DNA of 18,973 nucleotides from Pseudomonadota bacterium. Lineage in GTDB: Bacteria > Pseudomonadota > Alphaproteobacteria > Sphingomonadales > Sphingomonadaceae. Of this stretch, positions 1 through 6,737 are shown piece after piece. The stretch is from the NCBI GenBank assembly GCA_030271565.1, contig JARXKR010000023.1, positions 1-18,973 of the forward strand, given 5' to 3'. The notes beneath the pieces are model-generated. The model did not search any database, was not told the origin of the DNA, and saw only the letters and a list, made by a program, of their open reading frames with translations. The translations under genes and the position numbers were made by a program. Numbering within the stretch: the first letter of the stretch is position 1; each line of letters starts with the position of its first letter.

Positions 1-108
1 TGGAATTCACCCTTCGGTCCGTTCCGGATCGATTTCGCCAAAACTCTACTCAAGGTCGATGGTGATGACACCAAGTCCTTCACGTTCAACGTAGGAACCC
101 AATTCTGA
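1..108 (+). CDS. bamA: Outer membrane protein assembly factor BamA, C-terminal end (partial)
   Basis: Only the last 35 codons are in the window; the gene begins before base 1. The peptide reads WNSPFGPFRIDFAKTLLKVD and ends FNVGTQF followed by TGA. The FGPFRIDFA stretch and the terminal strand closing on phenylalanine are typical of the last beta-strands of BamA, the outer-membrane barrel that folds and inserts other barrels. The stop codon shares base 108 with the start of the OmpH gene (TGATG), so the two are translationally coupled, and bamA-ompH is a classic gene pair. Identification rests on a short tail plus this context. Confidence 0.85.
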   Translation, partial: WNSPFGPFRIDFAKTLLKVDGDDTKSFTFNVGTQF

Positions 109-854
109 TGACCAATCTTTTCAAGTTCGCCCTCGGTAGCGCCATGGCTGCCGCCCTGATCGCCCAGCCGAGCTTTGCCCAAGCCGCCAAGAAGCCTCCC
201 GTGGCTGCTGCTCCAGCGGCACAGCGTGGTACGGTTGCGGCCGGGATTGGCGTCGCCGACATGCAGGCGGCAGTTGCCAACACCAACGCCTATCGCAATT
301 CGGTCCAGCAGCGCCAGCAGGCGTACAAGCCGGTTTACGATGCCGCACAGGCCCGCTTGACCCAGCTGCAGGCCCAGCTCAAGCCAATGGCCGATCAGTT
401 CAACTCCGACCGCGCCGCCAAGAAGCCCGATGCGCTGCTCCAGGCCGAATACGACGCGATCCAGAAGGCCCAGGCGCAGGGCGAGGCCGAGATCAAGCAG
501 ATCCTCGCCCCGGCTAACCTGTCGGATGAATACGTGGTCGAACAGATCACCGACAAGCTGCCGCAAGCGGTTCAGAACGTGATGGGCCGTCGCGGCCTGA
601 CTTTGCTGCTCAACCCCGATGCGGTGATCCTTTCGGCGCAGCCTTACGACGTGACCGCGGCTTTGGTGGCAGAACTCAACATATTGGTGCCTTCGGCGCA
701 GATTACCCCGCCGGCCAGCTGGGTTCCGCGCCGCGAGCGCGAAGCGCAGCAGCAGCAACAGCAGCGCGCAGCCGGCACCGCTCCGGCGACTACTGCACCT
801 CGGACGGTAACGCCCGCGCCCAAGCCAGCCGGTCCGCAGCCCGAAGGCCGGTAA
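108..854 (+). CDS. ompH: OmpH/Skp-family periplasmic chaperone
   Basis: This 248-residue protein belongs to the OmpH/Skp family, periplasmic holdases that carry unfolded outer-membrane proteins to the BAM complex. Residues 1-26 form a signal peptide (Lys near the start, hydrophobic core, cleavage near SFAQA). Residues of about 45-200 are rich in Gln, Ala, Lys and Glu, as expected for the long helical tentacles of Skp. E. coli Skp has about 161 residues. The extra length here is mostly a C-terminal tail from about residue 205, with a six-glutamine run followed by a Pro/Ala/Thr-rich segment that is probably disordered. The gene starts on the last base of the bamA stop and sits just ahead of fabZ, the usual order but without lpxD between them. 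Confidence 0.9.
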   Translation: MTNLFKFALGSAMAAALIAQPSFAQAAKKPPVAAAPAAQRGTVAAGIGVADMQAAVANTNAYRNSVQQRQQAYKPVYDAAQARLTQLQAQLKPMADQFNSDRAAKKPDALLQAEYDAIQKAQAQGEAEIKQILAPANLSDEYVVEQITDKLPQAVQNVMGRRGLTLLLNPDAVILSAQPYDVTAALVAELNILVPSAQITPPASWVPRREREAQQQQQQRAAGTAPATTAPRTVTPAPKPAGPQPEGR

Positions 855-875
855 ACGCAAGCGCGCGGGGGCACG

Positions 876-1367
876 ATGAGCGACGATCAAACCTCATCTG
901 ACGCGGGCCAGCCGCCCGCGTCGGCGTGGGATATCCCGAAGATACTGGCCGCCCTGCCGCATCGCTATCCGATGCTGCTGGTCGACCGGGTGGTCTCGCT
1001 CGTCGCCGACGGCGAGATTCATGCGGTCAAGGCGGTCAGCTTCAACGAGGGCTTCTTCCAGGGGCACTTTCCCGGGCAGCCGATCATGCCCGGGGTGCTC
1101 CAGATCGAAGCGTTGGCGCAAGCCGCCGGGATTCTCGCGATCGAAACCCTCGGGCTCGCCGGGACTGGCAAACTGGTCTATTTCATGGCGATCGAAGAGG
1201 CCAAGTTCCGCGCTCCGGTGGAACCGGGCGTGCTGCTCGACCTCAAGGCCGGGTTCATCCAGAAGCGCAGCCGGGTGTGCAAGTTCTGGGGTCAGGCCAG
1301 CGTCGAGGGCAAGGTCACCTGCGATGTCCAATTCACCGCAATGATCGCGGATGCGCCGGGGCAGTAG
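876..1367 (+). CDS. fabZ: 3-hydroxyacyl-[acyl-carrier-protein] dehydratase FabZ
   Basis: FabZ (163 residues) dehydrates beta-hydroxyacyl-ACP to trans-2-enoyl-ACP in the cytosolic type II fatty-acid synthesis cycle. It has a hotdog fold. The sequence shows [11 protein letters not shown] near residues 29-39 and the active-site block [17 protein letters not shown]. His64 and Glu78 have the 14-residue spacing of the E. coli catalytic pair His54/Glu68. A Gly/Ala-rich N-terminal extension of about 17 residues precedes the domain. A GGGGGC stretch lies just before the ATG, 21 bases after the ompH stop. In most Gram-negatives lpxD lies before fabZ and lpxA after it; neither is present, so FabZ here probably serves phospholipid and sphingolipid acyl chains rather than lipid A. 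Confidence 0.95.
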   Translation: MSDDQTSSDAGQPPASAWDIPKILAALPHRYPMLLVDRVVSLVADGEIHAVKAVSFNEGFFQGHFPGQPIMPGVLQIEALAQAAGILAIETLGLAGTGKLVYFMAIEEAKFRAPVEPGVLLDLKAGFIQKRSRVCKFWGQASVEGKVTCDVQFTAMIADAPGQ

Positions 1368-1411
1368 CCCACCCCGCTGCGACTAACTCGCTTCGCTCGC
1401 AAGTCTCGCTG

Positions 1412-1449
1412 CCCCTCCCCGGCGGGGAAGGGTTGGGGTGGGGATCGAC
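1412..1449. repeat. GC-rich palindromic intergenic repeat (single copy)
   Basis: In the 166-base gap between fabZ and rpmE is a C-rich/G-rich hairpin, CCCCTCCCC then GGCG then GGGAAGGG, followed by TTGGGGTGGGG. It resembles the arms of the larger repeat pair near 11351-11537, which also has a C5/G5 hairpin followed by GGTTGGGTGGGGGTG. The region just before it (CTCGCTTCGCTCGC) is also self-complementary. There is no T-tract, so it is not a classic terminator. It is probably a REP-like extragenic element; the family assignment is by eye. Confidence 0.5.
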
Positions 1450-1496
1450 GCTTGATTTCCCGCTCAACCCCAGCTAAGCGCCGCGCTTCCTTTTCC

Positions 1497-1514
1497 GGCC
1501 GGTCGGTACCGGCC
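1497..1514 (+). promoter_or_regulatory. Hairpin in the rpmE 5' leader
   Basis: GGCCGGT (1497-1503) and ACCGGCC (1508-1514) form a perfect 7-bp stem with a CGGT loop, ending 19 bases before the rpmE start codon. It has no T-tract, so it is not a terminator for either strand. It could be a leader structure for autogenous control of L31, as reported for rpmE in enterobacteria, but that function is inferred from position only. Confidence 0.4.
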
Positions 1515-1533
1515 ACAGCGAAAGACTTGATCC

Positions 1534-1761
1534 ATGAAGGCCGAAATCCATCCCGATTATCACACCATCAAGGTGCAGATGACCGACGGTTCCGTGTTCG
1601 AAACCCGCTCCACCTGGGGCAAGGAAGGCGACACGCTGGTGCTCGAAATCGACCCGACCTCGCACCCGGCCTGGACCGGCGGCACCCGCCAGCTCGATCA
1701 GGGCGGCCGCGTTGCCCAGTTCAACAAGCGTTTCGGCGGACTTTCGCTCAAGAAGAACTGA
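1534..1761 (+). CDS. rpmE: 50S ribosomal protein L31 (zinc-independent form)
   Basis: This 75-residue protein matches alphaproteobacterial L31 closely: it begins [19 protein letters not shown], contains [20 protein letters not shown] and ends [14 protein letters not shown]31 sits on the large subunit and helps bridge it to the 30S head. The protein has no cysteine, so it is the C-minus form that does not bind zinc. The length fits the alphaproteobacterial type. The gene is transcribed alone: it is preceded by a repeat and a leader hairpin and followed by a strong terminator. Confidence 0.96.
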   Translation: MKAEIHPDYHTIKVQMTDGSVFETRSTWGKEGDTLVLEIDPTSHPAWTGGTRQLDQGGRVAQFNKRFGGLSLKKN

Positions 1762-1773
1762 GCGCTGTCAGCG

Positions 1774-1815
1774 AACGAAAAAGGGCGGCTCCTTGCGGGG
1801 CCGCCCTTTTTCGTT
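1774..1815. terminator. Bidirectional rho-independent terminator between rpmE and the PilZ gene
   Basis: AACGAAAAAGGGCGGC (1774-1789) pairs perfectly with GCCGCCCTTTTTCGTT (1800-1815) around a 10-base loop. The stem has a GC core, with an A5 run on one side and a T5 run on the other, so it terminates in both directions. It lies 13 bases after the rpmE stop and 16 bases beyond the stop of the convergent PilZ gene, and so serves both. Confidence 0.92.
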
Positions 1816-1830
1816 GTGCTGCCTGCCGGG

Positions 1831-2160
1831 TCAGTCCCCGGCGATATTGCGCGCGTCCGCCTCGGTGATTGCGCGGAGAAATTCGACCCCGCCGACTCCG
1901 TCGCGGGCCCAGCGTACGATCGCCTGGATGGTCCAGTCGGGGGCGAGCTGCAGCGTCACGAAAATTCCGGTGCGCAGCCAGTCGGCCTCGGTAACGATGC
2001 TGCAGCCGAAAATCGACACGTCGCGGATGCGCGCCCGGCTGCGCTCGCCGCCGGCGGTGCGCACGGTTGCTACGGCACCGGCGATGCGGCGCGAGGTGCG
2101 CCGCGTGTTGGGCCGCGTGGCGACCGGTTGCAACTTGTCCATCTTGGCCTTGGCACTCAC
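1831..2160 (-). CDS. Small PilZ-domain protein (probable c-di-GMP receptor)
   Basis: This 109-residue soluble protein consists of little more than one PilZ domain. The two c-di-GMP contact motifs are visible: the RxxxR patch within NTRRTSRR (residues 20-25) and DxSxxG as DVSIFG (47-52), at the usual spacing. Such stand-alone proteins bind cyclic di-GMP and commonly act on motility, cellulose or envelope targets. There is no partner domain or signal peptide, so the output cannot be inferred. The start is uncertain: GTG at 2160 gives the length above, while an ATG at 2142 would remove six residues and has AAGG upstream. A GGDEF-EAL protein encoded at 15157-16797 is the other c-di-GMP gene in the window. 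Confidence 0.82.
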   Translation of the reverse strand: MSAKAKMDKLQPVATRPNTRRTSRRIAGAVATVRTAGGERSRARIRDVSIFGCSIVTEADWLRTGIFVTLQLAPDWTIQAIVRWARDGVGGVEFLRAITEADARNIAGD

Positions 2161-2337
2161 AACCCGTTACCCCATTCACATCGGCGTTACCGGGAAAACT
2201 ATCCAATGAGGGTTAATTTTCCTTACGCAATTGCTGCAGACGGATGCGGCACATCGGGGCAGTTTTTTCTTCCCATTGCGCGCAGCCTATGCAAAGGCGC
2301 GCGCCTGCCATGCGGGGGTTGACCCGGCGCGGCTGTG

Positions 2338-2414
2338 GCGATCGTAGCTCAGTTGGTTAGAGCGCCGGTTTGTGGTACCGGAGGTCGTGGGTTCGAGACC
2401 CATCGATCGCCCCA
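2338..2414 (+). tRNA. tRNA-His (anticodon GTG)
   Basis: A full cloverleaf is visible. The acceptor GCGATCG (2338-2344) pairs with CGATCGC (2404-2410). T8-A9 and the D arm GCTC follow. The anticodon stem CCGGT/ACCGG encloses TTGTGGT with GTG at 2372-2374. The T arm is GTGGG TTCGAGA CCCAT. The CCA end is encoded (2412-2414). Base 2337 is G and base 73 (2411) is C, so the histidine-specific G-1:C73 pair is encoded. The gene lies on the plus strand between the PilZ gene and ccmC. The roughly 175 bases before it hold no convincing ORF. Confidence 0.98.
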
Positions 2415-2513
2415 TTTACTCCCCTTAAGTCACGCCAATCCGCTTGCTCGGTGCGGCGCTAAGTGGCAGAGGGGCGCGGGCCTGATTGGGTCCTGAATGT
2501 CACGAAAGCGCCC

Positions 2514-3257
2514 ATGCACGGCTTCGCCAATCCTGCCCGGTTCCTGCGTCTGGCGCGCCCGATAACTGCACCATTGTTGCTGATCGGCGGCGCACTGACG
2601 CTGGCCGTGCTGGCTTGGGGCCTGGTCAGCGCTCCGGCCGAGCAATTGCAGGGCGAAACCGTGCGGATCCTGTTCATTCATGTCCCCGCCGCGTGGCTGG
2701 GAATGGGCGGCTGGAGCGTGATCGCGCTTGCCAGCCTGAGCGAGCTGGTCTGGCGCCACCCACTAGCCGGGATCGCCGCGCGCGCCGCCGCCTTGCCCGG
2801 CGCATTCTTTTCGCTGCTATGCCTCGTCACCGGATCGCTGTGGGGCCGCCCGGCCTGGGGCGCGTGGTGGGTGTGGGACGGGCGGCTAACCTCGATGCTG
2901 GTGCTGTTCTTCCTTTACTGCGCCTATATTGCGCTGGCCGACGCGGCCGAACGATCCGGGCAGGGTAACACACGGATTGCGGCGATTTTCGGGCTGGTTG
3001 GGGCGGTCAACATCCCGATCATCCACTATTCGGTGATCTGGTGGAACAGCCTGCACCAGCCGCCGAGTATCGGCTTGTCGGCGCTGAGCGGCAATTCGCC
3101 AATGGCACCTGAATTTCTCTACGGGCTACTCGCTGCGACGCTGGGTTTCTCGCTGCTGTTCGGGGGGGTGGTTCTGGCACGGATGCGCACGATCCTGGCC
3201 GATCAGCAAACCGAAGCCCGGCTGCGCCGCCGCGCAATGGATTACGCCGATGCATGA
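2514..3257 (+). CDS. ccmC: Heme exporter / cytochrome c maturation protein CcmC
   Basis: CcmC presents heme to the chaperone CcmE at the periplasmic face of the inner membrane (System I cytochrome c maturation). With the chosen start it has 247 residues and six hydrophobic segments. It contains the tryptophan-rich WWD signature (WGRPAWGAWWVWDGRL, residues about 110-125) and conserved histidines at about 56 (FIHVPAAW) and 171 (IIHYSVIWW), which match the heme-ligand histidines of the family. The reading frame is open back to a GTG at 2463, but MHGFANPARFLRLARP is the normal CcmC N-terminus and a GAAAG motif precedes the ATG, so I chose 2514. It is the first gene of the ccm run; its 3' end overlaps ccmD by 8 bases. 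Confidence 0.95.
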   Translation: MHGFANPARFLRLARPITAPLLLIGGALTLAVLAWGLVSAPAEQLQGETVRILFIHVPAAWLGMGGWSVIALASLSELVWRHPLAGIAARAAALPGAFFSLLCLVTGSLWGRPAWGAWWVWDGRLTSMLVLFFLYCAYIALADAAERSGQGNTRIAAIFGLVGAVNIPIIHYSVIWWNSLHQPPSIGLSALSGNSPMAPEFLYGLLAATLGFSLLFGGVVLARMRTILADQQTEARLRRRAMDYADA

Positions 3258-3390
3258 GGGATTGAACCAGCTTGCCTTCGTTTATGCCGCCTATGCCGTG
3301 GGCGTGGGTGGAACGCTGGCGTTGGTAATCCACAGCTGGACCGCGATGCGCCGCGCCGAGGCCCGGCGTGAGCGGAGCCGCGAGCTGTGA
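3250..3390 (+). CDS. ccmD: Heme exporter protein CcmD (small membrane protein)
   Basis: This 46-residue ORF begins MHEGLNQLAFVYAAYAVGVG, contains one membrane helix (about residues 8-28) and ends in a basic tail (MRRAEARRERSREL). That is the CcmD pattern: a single-pass protein that joins CcmC and the CcmAB transporter and helps release holo-CcmE. The gene overlaps ccmC by 8 bases (3250-3257) and ccmE by 4 (GTGA at 3387-3390), and lies exactly where ccmD is expected. It is easily missed because it is so short. CcmD sequences are poorly conserved, so the call rests on topology, size and position. Confidence 0.88.
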   Translation: MHEGLNQLAFVYAAYAVGVGGTLALVIHSWTAMRRAEARRERSREL

Positions 3391-3845
3391 GCAGCGTGAT
3401 CAAGCCCAAGCATCAGCGGCTGGTGCTGGTGCTTGCGGCAATCGCTGCGCTCATCGCTGCGGCGCTGCTCGCTGCATGGGCGCTGCGCAACCAGGCCTCT
3501 TACTTCTACCTGCCCGCCGAAATGGTGAGCAAGCCGCCCGCCGCGGACCGCGCGGTGCGGCTCGGCGGAATGGTCGAGGCCGGCTCGCTCAAGACCGCGC
3601 CCGACGGAGTGACGATCACGTTCACCGTCAGCGACGGCACCGCGAAAGTGCCGGCGACCTTCACCGGGATCACCCCCGATCTGTTCAAGGAAGGTTCGGG
3701 CGTCGTAGCCGAAGGCCACCGCAGCAGCGACGGGGTGTTCGTTGCCGACAATCTCCTCGCCAAGCATGACGAGAAATACGTCCCGCGCGAAATGCGCCAG
3801 ATGAGCACGGGCGAAGCACATCAAAAAGTGGAAGCGGCCAAGTGA
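3387..3845 (+). CDS. ccmE: Periplasmic heme chaperone CcmE
   Basis: CcmE (152 residues) binds heme covalently in the periplasm and hands it to the CcmF/CcmH ligase. An N-terminal membrane anchor (residues about 11-34) precedes the OB-fold domain. The heme-attachment motif LAKHDEKY is present. His127 corresponds to the covalent ligand His130 of E. coli, and Tyr131, four residues on, corresponds to the axial ligand Tyr134. It therefore uses the standard histidine chemistry, not the cysteine variant. GTG start; the GTGA overlap with ccmD and the GTGA overlap with ccmF (3842-3845) imply coupled translation. Confidence 0.96.
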   Translation: MSSVIKPKHQRLVLVLAAIAALIAAALLAAWALRNQASYFYLPAEMVSKPPAADRAVRLGGMVEAGSLKTAPDGVTITFTVSDGTAKVPATFTGITPDLFKEGSGVVAEGHRSSDGVFVADNLLAKHDEKYVPREMRQMSTGEAHQKVEAAK

Positions 3846-5788
3846 TCGCCACAATGGGTCTGGCTGCCTTGTGGCTCGCCGCTGCCCTGGCGGCGCTGCA
3901 GCTGATTAGCGGGTTCCTGTCGTTGCGGGTCGCGGACAATCCGCTGGCATCGGTGGTCCGGCCGACTGCCATTGTGCAGGCTGCCTTGGTCGCGGTCGCC
4001 TTCCTGTGCCTGATCGCGGTGTTCTGGCGCACCGATCTGTCGGTTGCGCTGGTCGCGGCGAATTCGCATTCGGCCAAGCCGCTACTGTACAAAGTGGCGG
4101 GTGCCTGGGGTAACCACGAAGGCTCGATGCTGCTGTGGGTGACGATCATGGCGCTGGCCGGCGGCTGCGTTGCGCTGCTTGAGCGGCGCCTGCCCGAGCC
4201 GACAATCCTTGCCACGCTTGCTGCGCAGGCCTTTGTCAGCCTTGGCTTTTACGCCTTCCTGCTGATCGCCTCGAACCCGTTCGCCCGGCTCGATCCGGTA
4301 CCCACGGAGGGGCAGGGGCTCAACCCACTGCTGCAGGACCCCGGCCTCGCGTTCCACCCGCCCACGCTTTACATCGGCTACGTCGGGCTTTCGGTGGCGT
4401 TCAGTTTTGCAGTCGGCGCATTGCTCACCCGCGAGGTGTCGCCAGCCTTTGCCCGCGCGATGCGGCCGTGGGTGCTGGGGGCGTGGATATTCCTGACGCT
4501 GGGTATCACTGCAGGATCGTACTGGGCCTATTACGAGCTCGGCTGGGGCGGTTGGTGGTTCTGGGATCCGGTTGAGAATGCATCGCTGATGCCGTGGCTG
4601 GCGGCGACTGCGCTGCTCCATTCGGTCTCGGTGCTGGCCTCGCGCAATGCGCTGCGGGCGTGGACGGTGATGCTCGGCGTGGTGGCCTTTGCGATGTCGA
4701 TGATCGGGACTTTCCTGGTCCGCTCGGGGGTGCTGACCAGCGTTCACGCCTTCGCGGTCGATCCGGAGCGCGGCACATTCATCCTTGCGCTGCTGGCGAT
4801 CAACATCGGTGCGGCGCTGACGATCTTTGCCTTGCGCGCCGGGACGGTCAGCGAAGGCGAGCGGTTTGCTGTGGTCAGCCGCGAATCTGCGCTGGTGTTC
4901 AACAACGTCATGCTGACCGCCATCTTGGGGATCGTGCTGCTCGGTACGCTCTATCCGCTGCTCGCCGAGGCGCTTGGTGCGCAAGTCTCGGTCGGTCCGC
5001 CGTATTTCAATCCGGCCACAGCGGTGTTCGTTCTGCCGATGCTGGTGGTGATGGGGGTCGGGCCGTTGCTGCGCTGGCGGCGCGACCTATTTGTGCGCGT
5101 TCGCCCGGCGCTGATCCTGCCGTTGCTGGTGATGGCCGGCGTGGCGCTGTGGCTCGCACTAAGCGGGCTGCATCTGCTGCCGTTGCTTGGCATTGCTATG
5201 GGCACCGCCTTATTGATGATCGCACTTGTTCCGCTGCGGGGCCGCCGCTTGCGCACGGTCACGCTGCCGCTGTGGGGCATGGTCACCGCGCACTTTGGGA
5301 TCGGGGTCGCCTTGCTCGGGATCGCTTGCGACAGCGCATTCAGTACCGAACGGCTGGTCGCGGCGCGGATCGGCGAGACGGTTGCGGTGGGTCCATGGCT
5401 GGTCCGGCTGGGCCGGGTCGAGCCAGTGACCGGGCCAAACTGGACCGCGCTCGAAGCCACCCTGGCGGCAAGCTATGCGGGCGCCGCGCCGAGTCAGCTC
5501 AAGCCGCAGGCGCGGAGTTTCTGGACCCCGCCGCAGCAAACCTCCGAAAGCGCGATCCTGACCCGCTGGAATGGCCAGCTCTATACTGTGCTCGGCGAAG
5601 AGGCCGAAGACGGGCGCTGGCAGCTGCGGCTGTGGTGGAAGCCGTTCGTGACGTTGATCTGGTTCGGCGGCGTGCTGGTCGCACTGGGCGGCGTGCTGGC
5701 GCTGCTCGGCCGGGTCGCAAGCGACTGGCGGCGGCACATTGCGACCGCCAAGATTGCCTACCGTCGCCAACGCCAGGGGCGCGGTTGA
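3842..5788 (+). CDS. ccmF: Cytochrome c heme lyase subunit CcmF
   Basis: CcmF (648 residues, the usual family size) is the large integral membrane core of the heme ligase that joins reduced heme to apocytochrome c. The sequence is almost wholly hydrophobic, with many membrane segments. Family signatures include WGNHEGSMLLW (about residues 89-99), HPPTLYIGY (172-180) and the WWD heme-handling block GGWWFWDPVENASLMPW (about 236-252). A larger periplasmic loop lies near the C-terminus (about residues 500-600) before the last helix. The GTG at 3842 overlaps the ccmE stop; an ATG four codons in (3854) is the alternative start. The stop shares one base with ccmG (TGATG). Confidence 0.96.
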   Translation: MIATMGLAALWLAAALAALQLISGFLSLRVADNPLASVVRPTAIVQAALVAVAFLCLIAVFWRTDLSVALVAANSHSAKPLLYKVAGAWGNHEGSMLLWVTIMALAGGCVALLERRLPEPTILATLAAQAFVSLGFYAFLLIASNPFARLDPVPTEGQGLNPLLQDPGLAFHPPTLYIGYVGLSVAFSFAVGALLTREVSPAFARAMRPWVLGAWIFLTLGITAGSYWAYYELGWGGWWFWDPVENASLMPWLAATALLHSVSVLASRNALRAWTVMLGVVAFAMSMIGTFLVRSGVLTSVHAFAVDPERGTFILALLAINIGAALTIFALRAGTVSEGERFAVVSRESALVFNNVMLTAILGIVLLGTLYPLLAEALGAQVSVGPPYFNPATAVFVLPMLVVMGVGPLLRWRRDLFVRVRPALILPLLVMAGVALWLALSGLHLLPLLGIAMGTALLMIALVPLRGRRLRTVTLPLWGMVTAHFGIGVALLGIACDSAFSTERLVAARIGETVAVGPWLVRLGRVEPVTGPNWTALEATLAASYAGAAPSQLKPQARSFWTPPQQTSESAILTRWNGQLYTVLGEEAEDGRWQLRLWWKPFVTLIWFGGVLVALGGVLALLGRVASDWRRHIATAKIAYRRQRQGRG

Positions 5789-6333
5789 TGTCGGCGCAGG
5801 CACCCTCGCGTTGGGCGCTGTGGCTGCCGCTCGCCTTGTTTGCGGTCTTTGCAGCTTTGGTATTGTTCAGCCTGCTGCGGCCGGCCGACCGTGCGGTCAA
5901 GAGCGCGATGGTCGGCCGCCCGTTGCCGCAATTCGCGCTGGTCGCTGCCACGCAGACGCAGCCCGGCCTGGCCCGTGCCGACCTCGCCGATGGCAAGGTG
6001 CACTTGCTCAACATCTTCGCCAGCTGGTGCGTCCCCTGCGCGGTCGAAGCGCCGCAGCTGCAGGCGCTGCGCGCGCGCGGGATCGACGTGGTCGGCGTCG
6101 CCATTCGCGACCGTCCCGAAGACCTCAGGCAGTTCCTCGCGCGCAACGGCAATCCGTTCAGCCGCATCGGTGCCGATGATCTCAGTGCGATCCAGTTCGC
6201 ACTGGGGTCCTCGGGCGTGCCCGAAAGCTTCGTGATCGATGGCCGCGGCGTAATCCGCTACCAGCACATCGGCGATATCCGCGCCGACCAGGTCGACATG
6301 ATCGCCGCCAAGATCGCAGAGGCCGGGCTGTGA
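5788..6333 (+). CDS. ccmG: Thiol:disulfide oxidoreductase CcmG/DsbE
   Basis: This 181-residue membrane-tethered thioredoxin-like protein reduces apocytochrome c or CcmH cysteines so that heme can be attached. An N-terminal helix (about residues 10-30) anchors it. The thioredoxin domain follows, with the active site WCVPC (Cys81 and Cys84), preceded by VHLLNIFASW, and a cis-proline motif GVPESFVID later on. WCVPC with acidic surroundings is typical of CcmG rather than general DsbA-type oxidases. The ATG shares a base with the ccmF stop; the stop overlaps ccmH as GTGA (6330-6333). Confidence 0.95.
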   Translation: MSAQAPSRWALWLPLALFAVFAALVLFSLLRPADRAVKSAMVGRPLPQFALVAATQTQPGLARADLADGKVHLLNIFASWCVPCAVEAPQLQALRARGIDVVGVAIRDRPEDLRQFLARNGNPFSRIGADDLSAIQFALGSSGVPESFVIDGRGVIRYQHIGDIRADQVDMIAAKIAEAGL

Positions 6334-6737
6334 AGCGCTTGCTGTTCATCGCCGCGCTGTTCGTTGCCGCCCCGGTGCAGGGCGACAGCACATTGCCGCC
6401 CGCGCCCTATGCCAACGTCCAGCTTGAGAACCTGGCGCAGGAGGCCAAGGCCGAGGCTTTGATGGAAACGCTGCGCTGTCTGCAATGCCAGGGCCAGTCG
6501 ATCGCCGATTCGGACGCGCAGATTGCCGGCGATTTGCGCAACCAGGTGCGGCTGCGGATCAAGGCGGGGGAAGCGCCCGAGGCGATCCGCGCCTGGCTGA
6601 TCGAACGTTATGGCGACTATGTCAGCTATGCTCCGCGCGTAACGGGCCTGACCTGGCCGCTGTTTGCTGCGCCGCTGGCGCTGATTGGGCTGGCCTTTGT
6701 GCTGCTGCGCCGCCGCTTCACGAGGAGCGCGCCATGA
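6330..6737 (+). CDS. ccmH: Cytochrome c maturation protein CcmH (CcmL type)
   Basis: This 135-residue protein has a signal sequence (residues 1-18), the CcmH redox motif LRCLQCQGQ (Cys50 and Cys53) in a three-helix domain, and a C-terminal membrane helix (about 107-127) ending in a basic tail. It holds apocytochrome c as a mixed disulfide for the CcmF ligase and is resolved by CcmG. It corresponds to the N-terminal half of E. coli CcmH; the TPR half is encoded separately by the next gene. GTG start overlapping ccmG, and ATGA overlap with the next gene. Confidence 0.95.
   Translation: MKRLLFIAALFVAAPVQGDSTLPPAPYANVQLENLAQEAKAEALMETLRCLQCQGQSIADSDAQIAGDLRNQVRLRIKAGEAPEAIRAWLIERYGDYVSYAPRVTGLTWPLFAAPLALIGLAFVLLRRRFTRSAP

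Noticed and set aside
876..1367. FabA rather than FabZ
   Set aside because: The His/Glu pair with the [14 protein letters not shown] block and the bamA-ompH context fit FabZ. FabA carries an Asp instead of Glu at that position.
2206..2322. Possible 38-codon plus-strand ORF before tRNA-His in a locally AT-richer stretch
   Set aside because: No ribosome binding site, no recognisable features, and it lies in the upstream region of both the PilZ gene and the tRNA. It is more likely promoter DNA.
2463..2513. GTG start for ccmC 17 codons upstream of the chosen ATG
   Set aside because: The extra residues are hydrophilic and unlike CcmC N-termini, and no Shine-Dalgarno precedes the GTG. The ATG at 2514 gives the standard MHGFANP start.
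4594..5787. Long plus-strand frame running into ccmG from within ccmF
   Set aside because: The upstream part is out of frame with ccmF and has shadow composition. Only the portion from 5788, the real ccmG, shows a thioredoxin domain and a proper start.
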